Origin: Udeniomyces pyricola
Taxonomy: Eukaryota; Basidiomycota; Tremellomycetes; Cystofilobasidiales; Mrakiaceae
Reading direction: 5' to 3'
NCBI GenBank assembly: GCA_039545295.1
Contig: BCIK01000004.1
Location: forward strand, 1,241,389-1,305,388
DNA: 64,000 bases
Shown: piece by piece, positions 25,141-38,564 of the stretch
How positions within the stretch are numbered: the stretch's first letter is position 1
Layout of the letters: each line of letters opens with the position of its first letter
Made by a program: the position numbers and the translations under genes
Notes under the pieces: generated by a model
Seen by the model: the letters and a program-made list of their open reading frames with translations, nothing else
Database searches by the model: none
What the model was told of the DNA's origin: nothing

Positions 25141-26186
25141 GTAGCCGGAGGGAGATGTCGCAAGTGTAACGGTTTGTGGAAACAGGAAGGTGGTTGAGCC
25201 ACACTGATAACAAAGATAACTAGAGGGGGAATTACGCGAAGGAGGAGGAGCACTGGGACACCGGTCGAGAAGCGAAAGAGGTACAAGGTCAGGGGGGGGG
25301 GTCCGACGTTCGAGACAAGATCTCGTATGCTGTTACGCTGCCCCTTTCCATTTCCGGCGGCCTCCGCGCCTCCTTACCTCGTGATTAGATTTCGTGCCTC
25401 AGTGACTAACTCATCGCTGGCTGCGCAATCGCGCTTTCGCCGACTTTCACTGGAGTGACATCATGCATTGTGTAAGCTCTCGACATGCCGACACTTTGGT
25501 CATGTCATACGTGCTTTCGTCGGTCGAGCTCAATCTCATTTCGTTAGGTAACGTGCCATTGTTGATCATGTCATCGTACGAGTCGACTATAGTACCATCG
25601 TACGAGTCGACTGCAGGGCCATCGTGCCACAACCCATCCGATGTCCACTCCACAAACACGACAAGCACACATCAACGCATTCACGTCTTCGATGGTGGAA
25701 CATAAGTTGTCAGTTCAGACAGTCCGGACACTGATCAGACTCGAAAACAATAGTGAGGCTAGGCAAGAACGTCAGCAGGCGCGATCTCAGCGGAATGACA
25801 TGCACGGGATGTCCTATCAAACGACACAGTCAGATCAAATGAACGAAACCCGCCTGCTCTGCTTCACAAGAACGAAACAAAGTCCCCCGAGCTGAAAGAA
25901 CAAAAAGCTTGGAGTCCAAATGAGCATATGACCACAGTCCTCCGAGCCAACCATGAGAGCCGTTCAAGCAAGAGCAAGCGTTTGTTCGCGTGAGTGAAAG
26001 AAGGAAGGAGAATGGGGAAAGCGCAAAGGGCAGGAGAAGAAACTTTACGTCTCTATTTTGGATAAGAGATATAAACATCCGAAGCAGAGTGACTGACGAT
26101 CAGGGAAACGCCAGCAGATGGAACGTTAGCAAGTCAGACGACATCGCAGAGGCTGATAACTAAGTATCGAAAACGTACATTGGCGA
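25141..26186. other. Intergenic region with a 24-nt-period direct repeat
   Basis: It is the upstream region of the unidentified gene (start 25140) and 3' flank of the KHDC4-type gene (stop 26187). CATCGTACGAGTCGACT occurs at 25571-25587 and again at 25595-25611. The unit contains the palindromes CGTACG and GTCGAC. Small open frames at 25447-25900 have no splice context or motif. Confidence 0.5.
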
Positions 26187-28498
26187 TCAAGGAGCAGGTG
26201 TCTCCGAAGCCGCTGAAGGGGTCGCATCCGCAGCAGGTGCAGCTGCAGTTGCGGCAGGCGTAGCGGACGCGCCAGACGGCGTACCCTCTGCCCCAGGTTG
26301 GGCATACTGAGACTGGGCGGCATAGCCGTATTGCTGTGCCTGCCAAGCTTGGACTGCAATCCCAAGGAGATTCCAGAGTCGTCAGTATGTCCTGCAAGAC
26401 TTGTCGAAACCTGAGGGGACATAAGCAGAAACTCACACGCCGGATCATTGACGTCGTAGCCGTAAGCCGCCCAGTACTTCCTGTATGCCTCTTGGGGATC
26501 CTCAGGAGCGGCAGGGGCCGAAGCGCTATCGGCCGGGGGCGCGGGAGGAGCGGCAGCCGATGGAGGAGCCGGCGGCTGATTGGCATCTGAAGGAGGGGGA
26601 GGAGGAGCGTCTGAGTCGGGAGGAGGGGGTGGCGCCTCTCCACCAGGAGGAGGGGGAGCAGGCTGCTGCGGCTGTTGCTGGCCGTACGCTTGCTGCTGTG
26701 AAAGGGTACGCCGCATTGAACCAAGGGAAGACGATCAAAGGCAATGACAGAATTGTCAGCAAGATTGTACGCTCGTCGAATGACGTACGTAATGAGGATG
26801 AGGCAGACACATACGTAGTAAGACTGCGCATTGTACTGCTGGTGTTGGGGATGTTGTTGGTGCTGCTGCTGATGTTGCTGGTGGTGTTGCGGAGGCTGGT
26901 TCCAATTGGCCTGCTGCTGGATGGTGGCGTCCCTCGCCTTGGTCCACTCAGACCGGACGACAAGCAAGAGATCGTCGGCAAGGAGTTTGGCACGCTCAAT
27001 CATGCTCTCATCTGGACCACTACAAAGACATAGGCAGGATACAATATGGGATTTTCCAAAGTCCTAATTTCAGTAAACCGATGATCTAAACATCTGGCTA
27101 CGTTGTCGACAACGAAGAGAAGGGACGAACGTGATCGCGATATGCATAGGGTCCTCGCTTTCTCGGCCAGTCTCCTGCTCGTAGAAGCCAGATCCCTGAC
27201 CTTTGATCTGGACCCGAGTACCCGTCTCCTGCTGAATGTGCTTGACGAACATGCCCTGCAGAGATGAACGCGGACAGAAAGCAACATAAGTGAGAAACAA
27301 CAAAAGAAATCGAGGCCACGGCCACAAGATTGGTTCCGCAGCGGAAACAGAGCGATGTCAGCATATAAAGACTTACTCCTGGGCCAACAACTTTGGCTCG
27401 AACGTTGAAGTTCCTCAAGCTCTCGAGGTTCAACGGGATCTTCTCTTCAGCCCATTTTCTTCGCTCCCCCGGTCCTCCAAATCCTCCTCGGCCGCCGCCT
27501 CCGAATCCACCTCGACCACCACCGAATCCACCTCCACCTCCACTACCGTAGCCCATCATTTGTCCTGCAGGAGAGTCCTCAGTTCCTGCATCGGGTGAGC
27601 GAGAGCCTCCCGGAGGTCCGGCGGGCGAAGCGTTTGCACCCGACACGGGCGGCGCACCTCCCTGACCGAAGCGCTCACGATTGCGAGCCCACTGCGATCG
27701 GTCTTCTACGAGGGGACCTAGCTCCTGGTTGATGAGCTCGTTGACCTGAAGTGACAAAACAACCCGAGTTGGAAGAATGAGCTAGATAGTCCAGTCCTAT
27801 AATGAACGAAGAGTCACATGAAAAACGCGTACCTTGCCAACGGCCAGATCCAGTACCTCCTTGGTCATGGCAGCGATATGGAGATACAAGGGAGGCTCAG
27901 CAGCCGTGGCTTTGCTCTTGTCCGGGAGCCAGACTCCTTTCGTCGTGATAGATGCACCGGTTTCTTGATGAATCTGGATTGGGAGACGGCAATCAATCAA
28001 TGATGTGATGATCATAGGTCAGACGATCGTAGTTCCATACTATCATGGCACGCGTGAGGTTAAGGATACTGACCTGTTGCTGAGTCGCTCCCTTGGTCAA
28101 GAGATATCTGAACGCATCAAGAGCCCAGTGTCAGTGGATGATGTAAGAGAACAGACATGAGCAGAGAAGACGAGACAACCGACTCACCGGTTTCGGAGAT
28201 CGTTGATCTCGATGTCGTGCGTGAACTCGCCGTCGAAGATGTTCTCGGCTCGCTTCTCGTCCTTGGGAGGAGGTGCTGGTCGAGAGACACCGCCAGTGAG
28301 CTTGAGGGCGATAGCAGCTGTCGAAGGAATGTGGCAGTGGGTCGAGCTGGTCAGCATGGGCAGCACTTTGCCAGAGAAAGACGAGAAAGACGACATACCC
28401 GCTCGTTCGGCTGCTTCAGCAGCGCTTCGAGAGGAATCCGGAGAGGGAACAGCAGCGGCTGCTGGCCCAGGCTCGTCCCATCTGTTACGCGAGGACAT
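26187..28498 (-). CDS. KHDC4 (BLOM7)-type pre-mRNA splicing protein with two KH domains
   Basis: RNA-binding protein whose animal homologue associates with the Prp19 complex and affects splice-site choice. It starts MSSRNRWDEPG at 28498. The first conserved block is FDGEFTHDIEINDLRNRYLL joined to TKGATQQ and IHQETGASITTKGVWLPDKS, the first KH-like domain (about 28265-27900). After a Gly/Arg-rich linker (GGGRGGFGGGGRGG, about 27540-27480) comes the second KH domain: KIPLNLESLRNFNVRAKVVG, then PGGMFVKHIQQETGTRVQIK, with the GxxG loop split by an intron. The C-terminal third is Gln-rich then Pro-rich, with PEDPQEAYRKYWAAYGYDVN near 26510-26450, a typical feature of this family, and ends ETPAP with stop 26187-26189. 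About eight introns interrupt it. Budding yeast lacks this protein, so it helps place the organism outside Saccharomycotina. Confidence 0.85.
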
Positions 28499-29058
28499 GA
28501 TGAAGAGTGAAGAGTGAAGAGAGTGTTGTAGGAGAAGGTGGAGTGTAGATGACGGATGGCGACGGGATTCCTCGATATCAAGGGTTGTCCGAGACGAGTC
28601 GGTCTGAAACGTGCGACGCACACCGGGGGAGGTTGGGGGAGGCGGGCCAGGTGTGCAAAGTCAGGCTGTGCAGAGTGAGGCCGCGTGCGGTCAATCATGA
28701 CACGTGTCATGATTGATCAATATTCAATCATGATCTTTATTCCTTTTGGGACCGAACAGGAGAAGCATTCATGACAACCAAACAATTTTCAAAAGACTAT
28801 GAGTAATAGCAAGTCATCATCGATCTAATATTATCAAACACATATCACAGAGAAAGAGATGTAAAAAGCAAGACAAACGTTTGTAGTTTATCGGATATGA
28901 TGTGATACAACGAAAGAAAGGGTGTATACGATACAGTATAGGTAAGGGTAGCAACGTTAAGTGGGGGGGGGGGGGGGATTGTGGATGATATCTATGTGTA
29001 ATTAATATATATATATATATATCCTAGACGAATGAAGAGAGATGATGAGGAAAGGAAA
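28499..29058. other. Intergenic region with a 15-G run and (AT)n repeat
   Basis: It is the KHDC4-type gene's upstream region and the 3' flank of the Ran1-type kinase. An inverted repeat TCATGACACGTGTCATGA at about 28695-28712, containing an E-box-like CACGTG, lies about 200 bases upstream of the KHDC4 start. A 15-G homopolymer is at 28963-28977 and an AT dinucleotide run at 29004-29022. Confidence 0.55.
28695..28712. promoter_or_regulatory. Perfect 18-bp palindrome with CACGTG core upstream of KHDC4-type gene
   Basis: TCATGACACGTGTCATGA reads the same on both strands, about 197 bases upstream of the start codon at 28498. CACGTG is the binding site of bHLH factors (Cbf1 type), for which symmetric flanks are common. 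The sequence is seen directly; a role as an operator is inference from its position in a promoter. Confidence 0.4.
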
Positions 29059-31243
29059 TCAGAAAGTAGCAACGTTGTAGGCCGGAGGCTCGTCAACCGG
29101 CATCCGCCAGACGGTTGGCTTCAATGACTGGCCCTGTTTTTGGCGCTGCTGAGGGTGGAGGTGATCGAGGGGTTGCTTCTGCGATTGACTCATGGCCTTC
29201 TCAACACGCCCTCTCTGCTCTTGTCCCGTTACACCAAGGGTAGGTAGGGCAACAAAGTCCATGTCGTCAAGCTCGCTCTCTCGACGCTTGCCGGCCAATT
29301 TTGCGTCAATAGGATGGACAGCAGGCGACGTTGGGGCGGAGCAACCGGGAGAAGTGGCGTAAGACGAGGTCGAATCGTTTCGTTGACATTGGTAGTCGGA
29401 TGAAGGAGACGCCTGGAAGATGTTGTCGTCCATTTTGGGCGTCGCGTCCGAGCCGGTCGAAGTGACGAGCTTGAGCTTCGGAGGAATAGGAGCTTGGGAA
29501 TCCGAAACATGAGTGTAGACCGAGGAGGTGTTAGTGATAGTGGCAAGCCAAGTCCGGCGGGAAGGCGGGGGAACGGCCTCGACTTCGATGAGATTGTAGT
29601 TATCGGAGTCTCCGTCGTCATCGGCGTAGAAGGTTGAGCCAGAGTTGGAGCTTTTCCAGCGAAGCCCACGGGTCGAGCCAAATGGACTGGGCGAGGGCGA
29701 GGCATCTGAGTCGGCCAAAGCTTGATCGAACCGAGAGTCGCGAGAAGAGTTGGTCGAATCGGAAATGAAGCGATGTCGACGAGGGAAATTAGGAATCGCG
29801 AGCCGGGGTTGAGGCGAGTTTTGAATGTGGATTGGGTCTGGCATGGTGTGGAGAGCGAGTTGACGGGCAGCTTCGAGTCGGCGTCTGTTCAAGGTGAGAA
29901 GGATATCAGAGGAAAGAAAGGGAAAGTCAGCGACAGACACCATCACAGCAAAAACGGCACGAGCGATGAGGAGAACTGACTTTTTCTCCAGTTCGAGAGC
30001 CTTAATTCTCTCCACGGCCCGCTTAGCGGCCTCACTCCCACTGGCGAGAGCGGCATCGCGAGCGGCTGGATGAGCGACCATGAGCTCTTCTTCGTTCATG
30101 ATCCAACTGTGGCCCTTCATGCCCTCGACAAGCTTTCGAAGCTCCCGAACAGTTACGCGCTTGCTCGGATCGAGCTCGAAGATCCGCTTGAGGATGAAAT
30201 TAGTTTGACTCGAGATGGGAAGGATTGTCTGGAGGAAATCGGCGTTTTGCACGTAAGCTCGGAAGGTATCGTCCGACCCTTTCGCCTCTCGCCAAGGGTT
30301 CCGAGCGCAAGTAAGGTTGACGAGCTGAGAGTGAGAGCGAACGCCATGGTTAGTTTTGAGGTAACTCACTACGGTATCACAAAATAAGCCAATGAACTGT
30401 GCCGGCTTACAATGACACCGAGGGACCAAACGTCGTTAGGAGCCGTCAAGTAAGAGGAGAGCCGTTCGTAGATACCGCCTTGGGTCTCTAGAGGAGGAAG
30501 GGAATGAGTAGTACAAGAAGGACGTTAGTATAGATGCTCGGTCGATAAATGAAACGGCAATTTGGGTGGTAACTAACCAGGCGAAAGGTAAAAGCTGGAT
30601 CCGCAGCCAAAGTCCAAGGAGACGCGCTCGGACGTAGCGAGACCAAAGTCGGCGATGAAGATCTTGGTGCCGTCCTGTTTGCAGAGGATGTTCTCAGGCT
30701 TGAGATCTCGGTGGAATATACCGAGATCGTGACAGTGGCCGACGGCGTCGAGGATTTGAAGGAAGACGTCGGTGATCAAAGCGTCGTCGCCGAGGTACCG
30801 TTGCTTCTCTGTGATGAGACTGAAGAGGTCGGCGTCGCAGAATTCGAGAACGACGTAGACAACCTCGCGGGTCTCGATGGTCTTGTGCAGGGTGCAGACC
30901 GCCGGATGGGACGAGGCGAGCGAATGAAGCGCCAGCTCTCGACGTTGAAACTTGCGTTGTCGAGCGTCCAGATTCAGGTTGTTCAGACATTTGACAGCTG
31001 TATGGCATAGGGTGGGAAGCGTGGACCGATTGAGATTGCGTGGTCAGCGAGATGATTTTACGAACATGCATATGCACAGATCAACCTATACGGACCATAG
31101 AATCGATCGTGGGCAGCGACGTCCCGTGCGAGGTAGACAACGCCATAAGCGCCAGAGCCCAAGATCTTGGTGAGCTCGAGACGACCGCCGTCGATACGGG
31201 CTCCGAGCAGGCCTTGGCAAGTGACATTAGGGGAGGAAGGCAT
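29059..31243 (-). CDS. Ran1/Pat1-Ksp1-type serine/threonine protein kinase
   Basis: It starts MPSSPNVTCQGLLG at 31243. The kinase domain begins at once: LTKILGSGAYGVVYLARDV (Gly loop) ends exon near 31115, and after an intron the next exon supplies AVKCLNNLNLDARQRKFQ with the catalytic Lys. VVYVVLEFCDADLFSLI is the hinge; HDLGIFHRDLKPENIL and FIADFGLATSE are the catalytic and DFG motifs (about 30730-30630). After an intron the activation loop continues, then NDVWSLGVILVNLTCARNPW across another intron. NPWREA, DPSKRVTVRELRKLV and the immediate N-terminal kinase domain fit the Ran1/Ksp1/Vhs1/Sks1 family, linked to nutrient signalling and the choice between growth and meiosis. The C-terminal 250 residues are Ser/Pro-rich and disordered, ending PPAYNVATF. 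A Glu/Lys-rich helix (KRAVERIKALELEKK) follows the kinase domain. The stop codon is at 29059. Confidence 0.87.
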
Positions 31244-32330
31244 GTTTGAGCGGGTTGCAGTTTACGTGGATGGGTATGGGAGCTGAGCAGGAGCAATGAG
31301 AGGTGATGGCGGCGGGGACTAGAGACAGATGGCCTTAGGCAGGGGAGTGAGCGAGTGAGTTAGTGAGTGTGGTTGCTAAAAGCCGTGGGAGATGAAAGCG
31401 AACAGGAACTGTGAGTGGTGTGGGATGTGTGGGATGGGTGGTTGACGAGACTGAGTTGGTGGATGAGAAGCAAATGAGTGTCAAAACTGGGGAAGGCTAT
31501 GAAGAGAAAAGAAAAGTGAAGACGATCAGTCTGGCTTAGTATGAGAGCATGGTGTATTTTGATTCAGACCGACGTTCCGTTGCAGGCTCGGAAGAGCATC
31601 AGGGCTGTCGGTTGGACATCACTATGAGCCATATGCCATTGAAATCATGTTTGAGCCCGCAGGAGTGCTCCAGCGTCAGTAGATTAATGGATCAGAGGTG
31701 AAAATGAAGATAATAGGTGAAGGGTGAAGGATTCGATCAGAGGTGGGAGGGAAACTGTCAGGTGAGTGAAGAGTGCGCGCGGGAAGACGCATCGACCACC
31801 GTGCACTGTGCACCACACGCCGTTGGCTCAGCCGACCCGGGGAGGGCCTGGTGAGTAGAGTTGTACGAAACATTTGCAGTCGAAGGCAGCATAGAGTTGT
31901 GGATGATGGGATGATATGACTTGATTGGTCGAGACGCGTGCAAACAATGGCGGGACGCGGCGTCGAGCGTTGGGCGATGGGTTGATGACCGATGGATGGA
32001 TCGATGGTGAAGCTCTCTCGTCGACTTGGATCTTCATCGTCGACGCGTCTTTTGTCGATCGATCTGTATGGATGGCCTGTATATTGTATGTATGCGATGT
32101 ATACAAATGTATATGTATATATACAGATATATATATATATATATATGATATCGTCATGATACATAGACTCCAAGCGCACGCAGCTGGATATATACATACA
32201 CCCCTAACTTACCCATCCCTTATCATCATATCTGCATCTCGTCGACCCATCGACCTTGCCCAATCTGAACCCACTCAATCATCCTGCCTATAGCTGCATA
32301 CCCCACCGGCCCTTCAGCTGATACTAGCCC
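31244..32330. promoter_or_regulatory. Divergent intergenic region, Ran1-type kinase (-) / RhoGAP (+), with (AT)n
   Basis: The two starts diverge across 1,087 bases. The kinase side is G-rich on the plus strand with GAGTGAGTTAGTGAGTG-like runs (about 31345-31368). The RhoGAP side has an AT run at 32128-32147 within a wider TA-rich zone (about 32078-32200). Open frames here are repeats of low-complexity sequence without motifs; I do not support a gene. The length allows long 5' untranslated leaders. Confidence 0.45.
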
Positions 32331-35034
32331 ATGACTTCCCCCTCCCTCTTATCGACATCTTCCTCCTTCTCATCTCCCCTCCGGGCCAACAATCCCGGCT
32401 TCCCCGCGTCGACCTCGTCCGCCAGCTCGTCCTTCTTTCAGTCACTCTCGTCTTCACGCGCTTCTCGCTTCCGGACACAAGCCCTTCAGCACGATACCTT
32501 ACGATCCGCTCAACGGGCCAGAGGTCCGCACGTCCGAGGTGTCATTCCGTTCGACGACGACAACGACGACGATGACGAAGTGTCAATCGCTGCATCCGAC
32601 GCAGCAGGGGGGCAACGACTCGACCAGGTCACCGAAGACGCCTCCTCTCCTTCTCCCACAGTTGACGACGACGACGAGGTATGGGGGATGTCCAAGGAGG
32701 ACGATGCGTTTGATACTGCCATTTCCAAGTTTCTTTTCCTAGCTGGAACTGACGAAGAGTGAGTCCAAATTCACCCGGCTATCTTGCCTCCGGACTGCCT
32801 TCGTTGATAGGCCCACGCTTGCCTTGAAAGCTTTCGACGTATCTGTCCATACGGAATGACTGACTTCCATAAAACATGTTCTCTTATTCGCTTTACACCC
32901 CTATACTATGCAGGATTCGACCCATCGTGTGCTTGGCTGGATCGGAACTACCCGACCCTGCCATCATTTCGTACGACACGCTCCTAACGCGTACAGTAGA
33001 GCGTCTAAGGCTATATGGTTGGTGTCAACGAGTTTAGATCAATAACGTTCCAAGAGCATTAGACTAACGATGGTGATTTCCTTTGCAGTTGAACAGGACT
33101 ACAGTGAGTAGGGCTGTTCTCCCACGATCGGCGCAGCAGCCACGACGATGATATGTACTTGTTCAATTCTTGATGATGCTACTCTTTTCCATCTCAGTCA
33201 TCGTATTCTTTGCAGCCTCTGCTCGATATAGCCCAGGGTGGCAATGGATGTTCTCCGCATATCGCAACCTAGGCCGTTCCTTCCGTAAAAACCTCAAGCG
33301 GCTGGTGAGAAAGCCTCATTGATGCTCAGCCCGCACCCTTGATGCCGCACAGATCTGACCCATCGGTGCACCTTACTATACTCACCCTTCATAAACGTTG
33401 CAGTATCTCGTGCATCCTACTTTCTGGACACGATCTATGTTTGCCCTCGCTTCTCCTCTCATTTCGCCCAAATTCATCTCCAAGATTTATCACGTTTCAA
33501 CCCTTTCCCAGTTGGCCAACTACGTGCCTCTCTCACAAGTATTGATTCCTCCTTCATCCCTGAAGTACGTTTCATGTCTTCTTGCATCATCTGAGGGACC
33601 CTGCACAACCTGAGCTGACCTGAATGTATGATGTGCGCCAGACAAAACTTCACCCTTGAAAAATCCATCAAGCTGCCCGAGCCTCTACCTTCCCTGCAAT
33701 TTGGCATTCCTCTCTCACAAACCATGGGCCGTGACCCCGAGACGGGACTCATCGAGCTTCCGAGGGTAGTAGTTGATGCTGTCGAATTCTTACGATCGGA
33801 CAAGAGCTTACTGGAGTCGGAAGGTCTCTTCAGGCGTTCTGCAAGTGCTGGCGTTCTCAAATGTGTTGTAGAGGCTTACGATCGAGGTATGCTTCGTCTG
33901 ATGTAGCTGTATCTTTTGGGCTGGAGTAATATCGTGAACGCACGCGGCTAATCATTAGTCAAACCCTCCTCTAAACCTCGACTCCGCCAGGGTCGCCCCT
34001 CGACCTTGCCTCGTATTCGGAGCCCCATTTTCTGTGTTGTGTCCTTCTCAAGAAATTCTTTAGAGATTTGCCTCAACCTCTCTTTGGCGAGAAATTGTTT
34101 GACCTCATTGGGCGGTGTCCTTCCGTGCCCCCTCCTGCACAGGCGGAAGATGCGGGCGGTGAGGCTGAATCGGGCCAGGTTGTACGCGAGGACGCTGGGA
34201 AATGGATTAGAGAGCGGGTCGTCGGGTGAGCTCTATCTCACCCTGAGGCAGCTGACTTGAGAATGTACTGTTGACTGACTCCCTTCTTCCGTGTTGACCA
34301 TCCCAGGGCGCTTGGTCAACAGGAAAGAAGCTTGCTGGGTTTTGTCGTTTGTGAGCAGACCGACGCCTCTGGTGTCTTTGATCTTCTCGGACCGGATACA
34401 AGGTCGAAATCTGACGCTTGATTTCTGACTTGTTTGTACTCAGATCTTCTTCACGATATTGCTCGACTCTCGGATCAGAACCTGATGAATTCATCCAACC
34501 TCGCCGTGCTGTGGACACCAAAGTGCGAGTCTTTTGCCTCTGGCTTGTATTTCTGATGAACTGTTTTGCCTCTTGATCAGTTTACCGACATGGAGATGCG
34601 CTTGATCTAATCCTGACGTTGATGTGTATAGCCTGATACGATCGTCTTCCATCCAGCTCGATCTTCGCGTGGGATCGGTCCCATCGTCGCCGTCTCCAGC
34701 CAGTCACTTTGAGTCTCCGGCAACGGTCGCGTCACCGACCCTTACTTCAACAAAGCCTCGTGCGACGACCCTCGGCGAGATCATTCGATTCTGCATCGAT
34801 GAGCCAGAGCTCATCTTTCGCGGGGAGGAGCCCGAAGCGGTAAAGGTTGATGGGCAAGGGATGGAGCCAGGTGCGAGTGAGGACGAAGGAGATGATACAG
34901 TTCGACCCGGTGGACCATCTGACTTGAAGGATGAGCGATGGCTGGAAGGCGGCCTGATTGGCAAAGGGGCGCCACGCAGCGCAAAGGGCGGAGGGGTGAT
35001 GGGCCGAGGGTTTTTTGAGCCCCCCGAGGCATAG
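32331..35034 (+). CDS. p50RhoGAP/Ecm25-type protein: Sec14-like (CRAL-TRIO/BCH) domain plus RhoGAP domain
   Basis: Predicted GTPase-activating protein for a Rho-family GTPase (Cdc42 or Rho), acting in polarity and cytoskeleton control. Start is MTSPSLLSTSS at 32331, followed by about 140 residues of Ser-rich and acidic disorder. The Sec14-like domain is spliced from several exons: IRPIVCLAGSELPDPAIISY, DYIVIFFAASARYSPGWQWM, SFRKNLKRLYLVHPTFWTRS and SKIYHVSTLSQLANYVPLSQ (about 32915-33540). The RhoGAP domain begins FGIPLSQTMGR near 33705; it has the arginine finger in SEGLFRRSASAGVLK (about 33815-33860), LLKKFFRDLPQPLFGEKLFD (about 34052-34110) and SDQNLMNSSNLAVLWTPNLI across an intron (about 34470-34635). 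The tail is low-complexity and ends FFEPPEA with stop 35032-35034. Domain order matches human ARHGAP1 and yeast Ecm25. The upstream gene is divergent and the thiolase follows on the same strand. Confidence 0.88.
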
Positions 35035-35761
35035 TACTTGGATAGAATGATCCGTCTATGTGGACTGTGTATATGATGCGACGTTGAACAGAGAACGGTC
35101 GCCTGGAGACGTAAGACTTGTCACTGGATAATTTCTGATGAGGTTGGATCAAGGTGTCGACGGCACTGATCTGCCGGACGGTCGGGCCGAATGTGAGGAT
35201 CGAATTGTCGAGTGGAGTGAATGATGATGCATGTGAGGTGAATATTGAATGCTGAGCTGTGCTCATGAGTACGCGGTAGGAGTAAGTGCGCTGATGTATG
35301 AGACTGATGAAGGCGCAACGTCGACGCTCAAAGAGCCGGAAGAGGGATCGGTCGGTCGGAACCGGCAAAGGCGAATTGCCGGAGTGGCCTTGTTGCGTCT
35401 TGGCCGGGCCAGGATGGCCCGTTGAAAAGGAAACGGACGACTCTTCTCCCGGCCATGGCTCCAGCTTGACCTTTATCACCCACTCCCTCACTCTTGTTGC
35501 TGCTGCTGCTGCTGCTGCTACTTCTCTACATTATATTACACACACACACACGCCAACACACACACACCTTCACCCATCGTCAGTGCAAATCCACCCCTTT
35601 CTCCCTCCCCCTCAGGCCGGCATCATCATGTGATCGTCTCTCACTCTCTGCCTTACCTTCACGTGTCATCTCACCCTCACCCGTCTTTCTCCCCTTCTCA
35701 CGTTCTTGGTATCCCCTGACCGCTTGTCTCGTCCCATCACCAACAGTTACTCAAGCATAAC
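35035..35761. promoter_or_regulatory. Upstream region of the thiolase gene with (GCT)n and (CA)n microsatellites
   Basis: A GCT trinucleotide run lies at about 35497-35520 and CA runs at 35539-35568, 190-265 bases upstream of the thiolase start at 35762. The last 150 bases are strongly pyrimidine-rich on the coding strand (TCTCACTCTCTGCC and similar), a common feature of the leader of highly expressed fungal genes. No separate gene is supported. Confidence 0.45.
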
Positions 35762-37849
<2,088 letters not shown>

Positions 37850-38564
37850 AGGCGGAGCCGAGTTGGTGGAGGTGTCACGGTTAGGATGGGCGGCGCAGAG
37901 GATAAGGACGAGGTTGAGGCCACCGAGTCAAACGAGCCGAACTCATTCTTCTAGCTTTTCTTTCTTTGATGACTACTATAGTTGTCTTTGTAGCTCCCCT
38001 GCAGCGAGGGGCCATTTCTGTCACTTTTTTTTTTTTTGCTTCTTCTGCGATTGAATTTCAAGTTGTACATCTAAGATTTGAGCCTGAAGAATGGCTGCGT
38101 CGCACGCTGCACCTAAACCCTGAGACCTCAGATCATGTGTCCAGCTGAATTGATGTTGGCTGCACATGATCATGCATGATGATCTATAGTAGCCGGTAGA
38201 GGTCACTCCCTGCCCAATGGACTGTCTATACAGTCTTTAGCCCAAGTGAAGCTTGAGGAATACAATGCACTGGTAGCTGACAGCAACCCGTGCTGCCGTG
38301 CGCATCATTCGACATCAGAATCCGGTGTGAATGCATGTGCCACATTCATACTCGTGAATAGCGAAGGAGTACGAGCGTGGACGTTGCTTATGAGATCACA
38401 TCTGGGAGGATATCAAACCCTAACCAAGGTCAAGTAGCCTTTATGTACAATAGATTGGATTACATGATAACGCCAGGCAAGCCGTCGACAAGGGCCAAAC
38501 CCACAGAATGAGGCCTCACACAGGATACAACGGAAAGAAACGTGAGGAGACTGTGAAGTCCAAA
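37850..38564. other. Convergent 3' intergenic region (thiolase / GH79)
   Basis: It holds the 3' flanks of the thiolase (+, stop 37849) and GH79 hydrolase (-, stop 38565). A T-tract of about 12 lies near 38026-38037. Short open frames here have no motif or splice support. Confidence 0.5.

Noticed and set aside
35497..35568. GCT and CA repeats upstream of the thiolase considered as coding (poly-Leu) sequence
   Set aside because: Frames across them lack splice links to the thiolase, whose start at 35762 fits the family.
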